Shown here: positions 8,329 to 16,867 of the stretch, piece by piece
How the letters are laid out: the number at the start of each line of letters is the position of its first letter
Position numbering within the stretch: the first letter of the stretch is position 1
Assembly (NCBI GenBank): GCA_963726315.1
Contig: CAVSBZ010000007.1
Location: 930,001-994,000, forward strand
Length of the DNA stretch: 64,000 nt
Origin: FEB-25 sp963726315
GTDB lineage: Bacteria > Chloroflexota > Anaerolineae > Anaerolineales > UBA4823
Direction of reading: 5' to 3'
Translations under genes and position numbers: made by a program
Notes under the pieces: model-generated
Told to the model about the DNA's origin: nothing
Seen by the model: the letters and a program-made list of their open reading frames with translations, nothing else
Databases searched by the model: none

Positions 8329-8625
8329 CTAAGGGCTAATCTCCGGCTTTACCAATCCCCTTCTTGTAGCTTCTTCTCTTAATACCAGGATTATTTTTTC
8401 CAAATTCAGCTCACGAGCACAGGCATCGTGAGCTGAATGGAGGACTTCATCTGACCATACTGTTCGGGAAATTAGGACCTCCTCGTCATTCATGATGACG
8501 AGTTGAATCAGGCTGTCCAATGGGATGTCCATTTCACCGCTACTTTCAGTATTGCACAACTGGCAACCCCGGCACTTCTGGACATCCTGACCCGTTTTCG
8601 TTAATATCAACCTTCGCAACGTCAT
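8329..8625 (-). CDS. Small cysteine-rich, probable Fe-S protein next to MetVF
   Basis: 98 residues. Near the N-terminus is a compact KCRGCQLCN motif (Cys-x2-Cys-x2-Cys), with a further Cys in HDACAREL. The rest is helical (EKIILVLREEATRRGL). The cysteine spacing recalls one half of HdrC-type ferredoxin domains, but a full 4Fe-4S set is not obvious. The ATG at 8625 has GGTGG about ten bases upstream and is preferred to longer in-frame starts that would overlap metVF. It starts 47 bases after the MetVF stop and precedes the CooC pair. I infer an electron-transfer partner for the MetV-MetF protein. Confidence 0.6.
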   Translation of the reverse strand: MTLRRLILTKTGQDVQKCRGCQLCNTESSGEMDIPLDSLIQLVIMNDEEVLISRTVWSDEVLHSAHDACARELNLEKIILVLREEATRRGLVKPEISP

Positions 8626-8672
8626 ACGATCAAACCACCAATAAACATTTAAAGCAGTCCCACTGAACCCAA

Positions 8673-10142
8673 TCAGCCTTTGGGAGCTGGAGCCGGTGGG
8701 GGTGTAAAGTCGGGAGGTAAAATGCCTGCTTCGGTAATAATGCGCGGCACGATCTCTTCCCAACCTACAGCCATTAAATGGATTCCATTGACACCTTTCT
8801 TATTCTTGACCGCGCTGATCAGCTCGAGGGCGATCTGCACACCTTCTTCCTCGGCTTTATCGCCGGCAGCTTCCATCCGCTTGACCAGCTTATCGGGGAT
8901 CGTGACGCCGGGCACTTCCTCATTCATATACTTGGCTACTTTCAAGCTTTTTAGAGGAGTAATACCAATGAGGATGAATACCTTGTCGAGGATTCCGCGC
9001 TTCTCAAGTGCTTCCAGCCAATCATCCAGCTTGTCTGCATCATAGACCAGGTTTGTTTGGAAGAATTGAGCGCCCGCGTTCACCTTTTTATGTTCACGTA
9101 ATGCCTGGATGCGTGGTTCTGATGCATAGGGTGATCCTGCTGCACCGAGGAAATATTTCGGTGGGAATTTGATCTGGCGTCCATCCATATATATTGCTTC
9201 GTCCCGCATTCGACGGAGGATCCACAGCATGTGGATAGAATCCATGTCGAGGATATCCATTTTTCCCTTTGGAATGCTGGACATTTCCATGGAATCACCC
9301 GAAAGGCACAGGATGTTCCGCACTCCCAATGCGTTGGAACCAAGCACCTCTGCCTGCAGACCAATGCGCGTCCGATCACGGGCTGCAATCTGCATCACCG
9401 GTTCAGCTCCAGACTGCACTGTGAGTGTACTGCACGCCCAGGATGACATTCGGGGAGAAGCTGAAGGGCAATCGGTGAAGTTAATGGCTGCCACGTATGG
9501 TTTTACCAGCTCTATGTTTTTCAACAACTTATTGGTAGCAACGGTCATGGGTGGAGCGACTTCGGCTGTTACTACAAACTCACCAGCCTTCAGGCGTTTT
9601 TCCAGGTTTGATACAGGCTCGGTATATGCCGGCGGGTGGTATTCAGAATCGCCATTCCACCATTCTGGTTGGCGGATTGGACGGAATACCGATGACCAGG
9701 CTTGAGGGCGCGTCTTTTTCGACATGATACCACCGAAGAATTTTCCAGCGCCAACTTTTTGGATTTGGTGATAGACATCACCCCAGGTTTCACCACCCGT
9801 TTTATCCCAATCGAGTGGGGGAAGGACTTCCAGCAACATCTCCTCCCGGCCCATCTTGAAGGCGCGCTCGTAGATCTTGAACCATACACAGGGGCGGGTT
9901 TTATCGATGTAACAATACTCTGTGGTGGAACCCCCGCACGGACCATTGCGTTCACCTTTTGGACACTCCATAGGGCAGATAAAAGCGGTTTCCTGTAATA
10001 GGCAATTCCCGCACATCCGGCAACCGAAGAGAGGTCCTTTGATAACCCGTTCAACCGACTCTAAAACACGAGTACCAAAAGGGTCCCTTTTGAAGGGATA
10101 ATAAGGTGGCTGCCACCTTCTAACAGGAGTAAATCCGGGCAT
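8673..10142 (-). CDS. metF: Methylenetetrahydrofolate reductase, MetV-MetF fusion
   Basis: 489 residues in two parts. Residues ~1-150 form a MetV-like zinc/iron-sulfur domain with cysteines 41, 44, 47, 56, 60, 69, 77 and 85 (GCRMCGNCLL, ICPMECPKG, RNGPCGG). Residues ~180-480 form the MetF TIM barrel, with EVAPPMTVATNK, a flavin/folate region CLSGDSMEM and TNLVYDADKLDDWLE. MetF reduces methylene-THF to methyl-THF, the last step of the methyl branch. In acetogens such as Moorella, MetV and MetF are separate proteins that form a complex; here they are one chain with MetV first. A GGAGG lies seven bases before the ATG. The C-terminus is proline-rich (PPPAPAPKG). Confidence 0.9.
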   Translation of the reverse strand: MPGFTPVRRWQPPYYPFKRDPFGTRVLESVERVIKGPLFGCRMCGNCLLQETAFICPMECPKGERNGPCGGSTTEYCYIDKTRPCVWFKIYERAFKMGREEMLLEVLPPLDWDKTGGETWGDVYHQIQKVGAGKFFGGIMSKKTRPQAWSSVFRPIRQPEWWNGDSEYHPPAYTEPVSNLEKRLKAGEFVVTAEVAPPMTVATNKLLKNIELVKPYVAAINFTDCPSASPRMSSWACSTLTVQSGAEPVMQIAARDRTRIGLQAEVLGSNALGVRNILCLSGDSMEMSSIPKGKMDILDMDSIHMLWILRRMRDEAIYMDGRQIKFPPKYFLGAAGSPYASEPRIQALREHKKVNAGAQFFQTNLVYDADKLDDWLEALEKRGILDKVFILIGITPLKSLKVAKYMNEEVPGVTIPDKLVKRMEAAGDKAEEEGVQIALELISAVKNKKGVNGIHLMAVGWEEIVPRIITEAGILPPDFTPPPAPAPKG

Positions 10143-10216
10143 AGTAGACCTCCATCATGGCGAATTAATTTAGAATGGGGAGTGGGAGATTAACCACTCC
10201 CCACATACAATGTCGA

Positions 10217-11122
10217 CTACATTAATGGGAGCAGATATTCGTAGGCGCTCAACGCAGCCTTCGCACCCTCACCAACCGCAACCAACACTTGTTCAGCATA
10301 TGTGTTGGTAACATCACCAGCCGCTAATATGCCAGGTACATTGGTGTGGTTATTTTGTTCAATGATGATTCTTTTTTGTTCGTCCAGTGCGACAAAATCA
10401 GCCACGATTTGAGAATTGGGCACCAGAGCCATCTCTACAAAGGTTCCATCAGCCTGAAGCTCACTAGTTTTGCCTGTTTTATCTTTTATGATCACACTTT
10501 TAGCGTAATCATCGCCTTTGACCTCAACCACCTGATGACCTTCCAGAATGGTTACATTACCTGCCACTTTCAGGTTTTCATTAACATTGGTCACTTTGAG
10601 CTTGTCTGCCGGGCAGATCCAGGTAACGTGCTTAGCGACTGTGGCGAGCTCAGCGGTTGACCGTTGCGCTAGGTCACCATCGCCGATTACAACAGTTGAC
10701 TTGTCGATAAAGAGAGGTGCATAGCTGAGGGCAGAATAGCACAGCCCCCGCATGATGAACTCTTTTTCTCCCGGGACATTTAAAAGCTGCTGCCTGGTGC
10801 CTGTTGCGATGATGACCGCCTTGGTTTCCAGGTCACCACCACCCCGAGTCTTGACGATGAAACCTTTATCTTTGCGGATAATTTTATCGGCAGGTTCCAT
10901 ATGGCGGGCGAATTCCAGGTATTCGAGCTCACTCTTGAACTTATTTACAATTTCCAGTCCTTTGATCACCTGGTAGTCTTCCACCCAGGGTAGGGCGAGG
11001 CGGAAATTCGTCTTACCACCGAGGTCCTTCGTGATTAGCAGGACGTTCAATCGTTTCCGGATGGCATAAATCGTTGAAGTCAATCCCGCGGGACCACCAC
11101 CGATGACAATTAAATCATACAT
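10217..11122 (-). CDS. Thioredoxin reductase-like flavoprotein lacking the redox CXXC
   Basis: 301 residues with the two-nucleotide-binding fold of the thioredoxin reductase family: FAD motif GGGPAGLTSTIYA at the N-terminus, IIATGTR, NAD(P)-binding VVIGDGDLAQRS, and the terminal FAD motif GILAAGDVTNTYAEQV. At the position of the redox-active CxxC the sequence is C128-Y-S-A131, so only one cysteine remains and ordinary thioredoxin reduction is not expected. The NAD(P) motif GDGDLA is also atypical. It may reduce another carrier such as a ferredoxin-like or Fe-S protein (inference). It lies between malic enzyme (27-base gap) and metVF (74 bases) in the Wood-Ljungdahl cluster. Confidence 0.82.
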   Translation of the reverse strand: MYDLIVIGGGPAGLTSTIYAIRKRLNVLLITKDLGGKTNFRLALPWVEDYQVIKGLEIVNKFKSELEYLEFARHMEPADKIIRKDKGFIVKTRGGGDLETKAVIIATGTRQQLLNVPGEKEFIMRGLCYSALSYAPLFIDKSTVVIGDGDLAQRSTAELATVAKHVTWICPADKLKVTNVNENLKVAGNVTILEGHQVVEVKGDDYAKSVIIKDKTGKTSELQADGTFVEMALVPNSQIVADFVALDEQKRIIIEQNNHTNVPGILAAGDVTNTYAEQVLVAVGEGAKAALSAYEYLLPLM

Positions 11123-11149
11123 AATTCACCTCTTTGATATCCTCTCTTT

Positions 11150-12505
11150 TTATACAGGAGCTTCGCCAATGAAGCCATCTTTCATCATCATGTGGGTAAG
11201 GTTACGAGAGCGCCCGATGATGTCAGTAGCATTCTTGAATTCTTCATCGTAGGTCATTTGAATGCGAGCCAACCCTTGTTCCTGGGCTTTCACCGCGACA
11301 GCAGCTGCCTCGCGCGGGAATACTTCCCAATCATCCATGGTGGGCAATATATGTTCCTCGGTGAGGGCCGAGCCCACATGATCTGCCAGGGCTGTTGCTG
11401 CGGCAAAGCACATATCGTCTGTGATGGTACGGGCGCGCACATCCAAGGTCCCTCGAAAAATACCCGGAAATCCGAGTGAGTTATTCACTTGATTGTCGAA
11501 GTCTGAACGACCCGTGGCTACAACGGTTGCACCAGCGGCTTTCGCTTCCCAAGGCCATATCTCCGGGACGGGGTTGGCGCAGGCAAATAGAACTGCATCT
11601 TTTGCCATCGTTTCAATCCATTCGGGGAGGATCACCCCCGGACCAGAGCGGGAGAGGGCAATGACCACATCAGCACCTTTGATCGCGTCAGGGATCTCGC
11701 CCTGGCGATTTTCTTCATTCGTGATCTGGCATAATTTCCATTTATCCACATATTCAGCTTTGCGCATCTCGAGATCTTTGCGATGCTTTCCGAGGATGCC
11801 TTTGCTATCCACCATCAAGCAATTTGCTGGCACCACACCCCAATTAAAAATCAGTCGCGAGATTGCTACATTTGAAGCACCAACGCCAATAAAGGTGACT
11901 TTCACTTTTTCCCTATCTTTACCGACCACCTTGAGTGCGTTGATCAACCCTGCCAGAGTGACCGTAGCTGTGCCTTGCTGGTCATCGTGCCAGATAGGGA
12001 TCTCTGCTTTTTCTCGAAGGGTATCCAAAATATAGAAACATTTCGGATTGGAGATGTCTTCGAGGTTAACCCCGCCGAAACCTGGTTGGAGCATTAAAGT
12101 TGTATTGATGATCGCATCGGGATCCTTCGTATCAAGCATGATGGCTACACCATCGACGCCACCGAGGTATTTATACAGAAGGGCTTTCCCTTCCATAACC
12201 GGCAAGCCTGCCTTGGGTCCAATATCGCCCAAGCCTAGAACGCGCGTGCCATCGCTGACCACAATTACCGTGTTCCATTTATTAGTATATTCGTATACTT
12301 TCTCCGGATCAGCTTCAATCGCACGGCATGGTGCAGCTACCCCTGGGGTGTACCAGATAGCGAAATCATTAAAATCCCGTACGCAGCATTTTAGTGCGGT
12401 CTCTACTTTTCCCTTGTAAAAGGGGTGTAGAACCATGGCATCTGCCGCGGGTTTTTTCGCTTTCGCTAGAAGTTCGTCGACGGTTACTTGTTTTTGATTG
12501 GTCAT
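11150..12505 (-). CDS. NAD(P)-dependent malic enzyme
   Basis: 451 residues, the short bacterial malic enzyme without a phosphotransacetylase tail. Visible motifs include FAIWYTPGVAAPCR, SDGTRVLGLGDIGPKAGLPVMEGKA (metal/malate site), DDQQGTATVTLAGL and a Rossmann segment VTFIGVGASNVAISRL. It catalyses reversible oxidative decarboxylation of malate to pyruvate and CO2. In this cluster it may link acetyl-CoA and pyruvate to C4 acids. It lies nine bases from acsE and 27 bases from the flavoprotein, so it is co-transcribed with Wood-Ljungdahl genes. The cofactor (NAD or NADP) cannot be settled by eye. Confidence 0.92.
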   Translation of the reverse strand: MTNQKQVTVDELLAKAKKPAADAMVLHPFYKGKVETALKCCVRDFNDFAIWYTPGVAAPCRAIEADPEKVYEYTNKWNTVIVVSDGTRVLGLGDIGPKAGLPVMEGKALLYKYLGGVDGVAIMLDTKDPDAIINTTLMLQPGFGGVNLEDISNPKCFYILDTLREKAEIPIWHDDQQGTATVTLAGLINALKVVGKDREKVKVTFIGVGASNVAISRLIFNWGVVPANCLMVDSKGILGKHRKDLEMRKAEYVDKWKLCQITNEENRQGEIPDAIKGADVVIALSRSGPGVILPEWIETMAKDAVLFACANPVPEIWPWEAKAAGATVVATGRSDFDNQVNNSLGFPGIFRGTLDVRARTITDDMCFAAATALADHVGSALTEEHILPTMDDWEVFPREAAAVAVKAQEQGLARIQMTYDEEFKNATDIIGRSRNLTHMMMKDGFIGEAPV

Positions 12506-12514
12506 ATTATTCTC

Positions 12515-13438
12515 CTATTGTTGTAAATAGCCATCAGCGTAGATGACTTTGTTGAGCAATATTTGGATGGTTTTCCAGATCGCAGCTTGCTCTGGGTCAG
12601 TCATGTCCACGTCTTCCAGCTGTGGTTCTTCCATCGCTGCGATGCGGTCCGCGATCTTCAAATATAAACGTCCGACTGCTGTGCTGGCATCTTTTTGTTC
12701 GATAATTCGGATGACTTCGTTTTGCTCGTTGTCAAGTGGATCCGCAATCATCATGTTCATGCCGACTCCCATCAGCATGGCACAATAAACCCGATTGATC
12801 AACGGTCTTCCTTCACGCGGGACAGAATTGGAGACGTTGGATAATCCTACGGACATTGTAGGTGGCGGATCCCAAGCAAATTGAAGTGTACGGATCGCTT
12901 CTATCAGGTGAGGACAATATTGCTGGCAGCCTGAGACTGTCAGAACCAATGGATCAATGATCAGGTTTTCCATGGGGTAGTCAATTTCCACCATGCGGGG
13001 GATAAGCTTTTCCAGGGCAATATTGACCCGCTCATCCGCTGTAACCGGAACTCCACTGGTTGACATGGTCAGGGCGATCAGACGGGCGTTATACTGTTTC
13101 GCCAACAAGGGAACTTTTTCCAATCGTTCTGGCTCATCAGAAACGGAGTTGATGATAGGCTGGGCTTTGGTGACCGTCTTCAGCGCAGCCTCAACCCCCA
13201 GGATATTGGTGGTATCGATCGAGAGCGGTACATCCGTAACTGCCTCCACTGTCCGAACGATCCATGGGAACATATCCATCCAATCGGCTTTGCGTATGCC
13301 CATATTCAGGTCCAAGGCTTTGGCACCTGCCTCAACCTGCTTTACTGCCAGCTCTTGAAAGAATTTTTCATCTTTCACTTTGATGGCTTCCTTCACCTTA
13401 TCTGAAAGAATATGGATGTTTTCACCAATGATGTACAT
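12515..13438 (-). CDS. acsE: Methyltetrahydrofolate:corrinoid iron-sulfur protein methyltransferase
   Basis: 307 residues, pterin-binding TIM-barrel family. The start MYIIGENIHI leads into EAGAKALDLNMG, then LSIDTTN, INSVSDEPERLEKV and SVGLSNVSNSVP, the pterin-site motifs of AcsE/MetH-type methyltransferases. It moves the methyl group from methyl-THF to the cobalt of the corrinoid protein AcsCD. About 45 residues at the C-terminus (VDMTDPEQAAIWKTIQ onward) extend beyond the core. It is ten bases from acsV and nine from malic enzyme. The context next to acsV, acsC and acsD makes the identity secure. Confidence 0.95.
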   Translation of the reverse strand: MYIIGENIHILSDKVKEAIKVKDEKFFQELAVKQVEAGAKALDLNMGIRKADWMDMFPWIVRTVEAVTDVPLSIDTTNILGVEAALKTVTKAQPIINSVSDEPERLEKVPLLAKQYNARLIALTMSTSGVPVTADERVNIALEKLIPRMVEIDYPMENLIIDPLVLTVSGCQQYCPHLIEAIRTLQFAWDPPPTMSVGLSNVSNSVPREGRPLINRVYCAMLMGVGMNMMIADPLDNEQNEVIRIIEQKDASTAVGRLYLKIADRIAAMEEPQLEDVDMTDPEQAAIWKTIQILLNKVIYADGYLQQ

Positions 13439-13447
13439 ACGACCTCC

Positions 13448-15415
13448 TTAGATATTACTGGTTTGGATTGTGGTTTTCGTTTCAATTGCTGCGGCAACAC
13501 TGGGAAAACTGGATAGATCTGTGTGAGGTAGGAACATGGCTGAGGTGAAGGCATCATAAAATGTGTTGTCTGCAGATAGCTCAATATAAGTCATCTGTGA
13601 GGCAATATCTCTGACGCGATCACGGTTACGCCAATCCAGCAAAGCCAGATAGGCACCCTGAACGGAGGTATTGCCCAGGAATTTGAAACGGTCCCAAGGC
13701 ATATCGGGTAATAACCCGATTTGCACAGCTTTTTCCACGTTGATATATTTACCAAAGGAACCGCCAATCAAGATTTGTTCAACCATATCAAGCGGCACAC
13801 CCACGCTTTGTGCCAGGACGGTGAACCCGGCGTAAATTGCCGCCTTGGCGCGCTTTAAATTGTCAATATCGACATTGTTTACGGCGATATCTTTTCCATC
13901 CTCTGTTTCGCTTCCCCAGGCAACAACAAATTCAGGTCCATGCTCGCCTTCTCTAATGCGAGCATTGGTCTCCGCAAGAGACAGGTTGACCATACCTCCT
14001 TTATCTACCACGCCGGTGAGGAACATTTCCGCTAAAAGTGAGATTAACCCACTGCCGCAGATGCCGCGAGGTTTACCGTTTCCAATTACGCGATAGGTGG
14101 GTTCAAATGGATTAGGAGAATTCTCGCCTGATATCCAGCATTCTTCGATCGCACCCCTGGTAGCCCGCATCCCATTCAGGACTCCTGCCCCCTCAAAGGC
14201 AGGTCCGGCTGAACAGGCACATGTTACCAGCCATTCACGGCTACCCAGTACGGTCTCGCCGTTGGTACCAACATCCAGGAACAAAGTGAGTTTATCGGTT
14301 TCATCCATCTTGCATGCCAGTACCCCCGAGCTGATGTCTGCTCCAACATAACTGGCAACCCCTGGAAGGCAGTCAACCGTTGCCTCGGGATTAATATGGA
14401 GACCAATTGAGCTGGCCGTTATTATCGGTGGCTGGTTTACTGCGGTGATGAACGGAGATAAGCGGATACTGGCAGCCGGTATACCCAGAAACAGGTGGGT
14501 CATGGTACTGTTGCCTGCCACGGTAGCCTTGACGATATCCTGAGGTTTGGTTTTAACACGTTTACACGCCTGTACAACCAGCTGATTAATCGTGTCAAGA
14601 ACCCGGTTCTGTAATTCTTCCCGCCCTCCATTTTTGGCGGAAAAAATGATGCGTGAGATTACATCTTCTCCCCGGCTGATCTGACCATTGTATTCCGAGA
14701 CTTGTGCTTCTACTTTTCCAGAAACCAGATCGACCAGCCAAACAGTCACTGTAGTGGTGCCGATATCAATCGCAATGCCGTAGATCGGATCGTCTTCGGG
14801 CACGAGATCAGGAATGATTGTGATTACGCGTTCATTTGTCCGCTGACCATCAACTTCAATATGGGTATCTGTGATGACCGTTATTTGCCAATCATTTTCA
14901 CGTAATATGCTGCCCATTTTTTGCAGTAGGCCGAGCGAAATGGTGAGATTTTCGATGCCCGTTTTTTGGCGCAAGGTAGTCTTTAAGCGGCTCCAGTCAT
15001 CGGTCTGGTCATCCATTCGAGGAGGAGAGAGGCGGAGACTAAATCGCCGAACCGTCTGGGCGTAAAAGGGATCATAATCAGCTGGAACGGAAACTTCGAT
15101 GGCGGTACGGTCAGTCGTTAGCCTGCGCTCGATCTTTTCTTGAGGCGGGATGATGACCGTTATATCACCTTCAATCACCGACTGGCAAGCAAGGGCAAAT
15201 CCCTGGGCTATATCTTCAGCACTTAGGCGAAGGCTACTCCGCCTGCGGACCTCACCCGATGTAACCTGAACGGCACAACGACCGCAACGACCCTGTCCAC
15301 CGCACGGCTGGCCGATTTCCACTCCCGCCAGACGCGCGGCTTCGCTTAGCAGCGTGCCCGTAGGAACGCGCACCAGATGTTTTGCGATATCAAATGTGAC
15401 CGTGTGCTCAGTCAT
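13448..15415 (-). CDS. acsV: Reductive activator of corrinoid protein (RACo-type ASKHA ATPase, DUF4445)
   Basis: 655 residues. The N-terminal [2Fe-2S] ferredoxin domain has Cys38, Cys44, Cys47 and Cys77 (PCGGQGRCGRC). A linker is followed by an ASKHA-type ATPase domain beginning near GIAIDIGTTTVTVWLVDL, with LFLDVGTNGE, GPAFEGAG and ILIGGSFGKYI. RACo uses ATP to drive one-electron reduction of Co(II) that forms by accidental oxidation in the corrinoid protein, restoring Co(I). The position between acsE and acsC matches its known operon place in acetogens. Full length, no unusual residues in the motifs seen. Confidence 0.93.
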   Translation of the reverse strand: MTEHTVTFDIAKHLVRVPTGTLLSEAARLAGVEIGQPCGGQGRCGRCAVQVTSGEVRRRSSLRLSAEDIAQGFALACQSVIEGDITVIIPPQEKIERRLTTDRTAIEVSVPADYDPFYAQTVRRFSLRLSPPRMDDQTDDWSRLKTTLRQKTGIENLTISLGLLQKMGSILRENDWQITVITDTHIEVDGQRTNERVITIIPDLVPEDDPIYGIAIDIGTTTVTVWLVDLVSGKVEAQVSEYNGQISRGEDVISRIIFSAKNGGREELQNRVLDTINQLVVQACKRVKTKPQDIVKATVAGNSTMTHLFLGIPAASIRLSPFITAVNQPPIITASSIGLHINPEATVDCLPGVASYVGADISSGVLACKMDETDKLTLFLDVGTNGETVLGSREWLVTCACSAGPAFEGAGVLNGMRATRGAIEECWISGENSPNPFEPTYRVIGNGKPRGICGSGLISLLAEMFLTGVVDKGGMVNLSLAETNARIREGEHGPEFVVAWGSETEDGKDIAVNNVDIDNLKRAKAAIYAGFTVLAQSVGVPLDMVEQILIGGSFGKYINVEKAVQIGLLPDMPWDRFKFLGNTSVQGAYLALLDWRNRDRVRDIASQMTYIELSADNTFYDAFTSAMFLPHTDLSSFPSVAAAIETKTTIQTSNI

Positions 15416-15485
15416 GCAAGTTAGCTACAACCACACTCACTGGGTGATATAAATTTCAGGCATCCACCCGCACCCATGGACGAGC

Positions 15486-16826
15486 TTATAACGCTTGCTT
15501 CATAAAGGCGGGCAGGTCAACGGCTTCACGTGGACCAACCCGGATCTCCCAATCGGGTAATTCACCTTCCAGCTCACCGGAAAGGACGGCAACATGCCCG
15601 GGTAAAACGATGCGTCGCCGCGAGACTTTATCGGCGATGTTGAAGCCTTTGACTGCTTTCGCAATCCTTTCAGCATCGAACTTACCTGCGGCCCAGGCAG
15701 TTAATACGCTCATACCCTCGGCATCGGTCACCAATAGCCAGGCAGGCAACCCTGATCCTTCAACTTCGTTGGCCACACTGAAGTAGGTGATACTGAAGTT
15801 AGTGGTGACCAACACAGGAGATTCAGCTTTTGGAGAATTAATCTCATAAATCCCAGGCTGAACTTGGATCGGTTTCTGAGGGTCGGTATAGATATTTTGG
15901 CGCAAGACAAGCAGTGGGTAGATTGTTGCCGGGCTGAAATGGTCCAGCACGATAAAACCTGCATACTTGGTGATCGCCTGGGCTGCGTGCACCGCTTCCA
16001 AACCAGGGTCAGTAACATCACCGGGAAAGGAAATGACCGGGAATCCGACAGCACGGTAATTCTTTTTAATCGCCAGACGGCGAACGGTGGTGCCAAGTGC
16101 CAGTCCTGACCCCAGATCCCGTCCACCCGGGTCAATTACCAGGTCTTCAACTCCTTTAGCCTTGATCTTTTCGGTTAAATCTGCAATCTCTGCGAGCGAA
16201 CCGGCAACCAGTCCGAGAGCCATCTTGCTTTCTTTCGCCAGGTCGGCGAAGGATTCCCAATTTTTGCCATCTGCGCCATAGATCAGCGGTGTTTCTCCTT
16301 GCAATGCCCGTAAACCTGCCTTGGCGACCGCCACATCGCGAGTCATCAAGATTACAGGTCGTTTACTCACTGAACGGACTGCCTGAACTGCAGCAGTGAA
16401 AGCATTGGGGTCACCCGTTGAGGAGGCGACTGCAAAACCATCGATCGTAAGATCCATTCCTACATAATTGACCGCATAAGCATTCGCTGCAGTGACCAAT
16501 GCTTTTATCGCATCGGCAGGCTGATTATCATAAACCCTGATAAATAATCCCGGTTTATTATAGAATGTTTTATCATGCCTGAAGAGGACAACCTCATTAC
16601 CGGCTTTTACTTCATACCCATCAGACTTGAGGGAAATCAACCTGATGGGTGGGGCAGAGGATTCTGCTAATTGGGTTTTCGAATCAGGGGTGACGTACGG
16701 GCAGGCGGACAATTCAACTTGCTTGGCAGCCAGTTTCATAGCAAAAGCCAGGCAGGTCGGAAAGCCGCACTCCTTGCAGTTCGTTTGAGGTAGTAATTTA
16801 TATATTTGTATGCCAGTCAGAGCCAT
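15486..16826 (-). CDS. acsC: Corrinoid iron-sulfur protein, large subunit
   Basis: 446 residues. The N-terminal [4Fe-4S] domain has Cys17, Cys20, Cys25 and Cys42 (NCKECGFPTC then ACPYV). A TIM barrel follows, and a C-terminal cobalamin-binding domain ends with LPDWEIRVGPREAVDLPAF. The large subunit binds the corrinoid that carries the methyl group between AcsE and acetyl-CoA synthase; the Fe-S cluster serves reductive activation. The gap to acsD is 41 bases and to acsV 70 bases. In archaea the counterpart is CdhE. Confidence 0.95.
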   Translation of the reverse strand: MALTGIQIYKLLPQTNCKECGFPTCLAFAMKLAAKQVELSACPYVTPDSKTQLAESSAPPIRLISLKSDGYEVKAGNEVVLFRHDKTFYNKPGLFIRVYDNQPADAIKALVTAANAYAVNYVGMDLTIDGFAVASSTGDPNAFTAAVQAVRSVSKRPVILMTRDVAVAKAGLRALQGETPLIYGADGKNWESFADLAKESKMALGLVAGSLAEIADLTEKIKAKGVEDLVIDPGGRDLGSGLALGTTVRRLAIKKNYRAVGFPVISFPGDVTDPGLEAVHAAQAITKYAGFIVLDHFSPATIYPLLVLRQNIYTDPQKPIQVQPGIYEINSPKAESPVLVTTNFSITYFSVANEVEGSGLPAWLLVTDAEGMSVLTAWAAGKFDAERIAKAVKGFNIADKVSRRRIVLPGHVAVLSGELEGELPDWEIRVGPREAVDLPAFMKQAL

Positions 16827-16867
16827 ATTCCATCTCCGTCGTATCTTATTATTCTGCTTCTATCAGG

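Noticed and set aside
9169..9705. A 178-codon open frame on the plus strand
   Set aside because: Antisense to metVF; no recognisable protein features.
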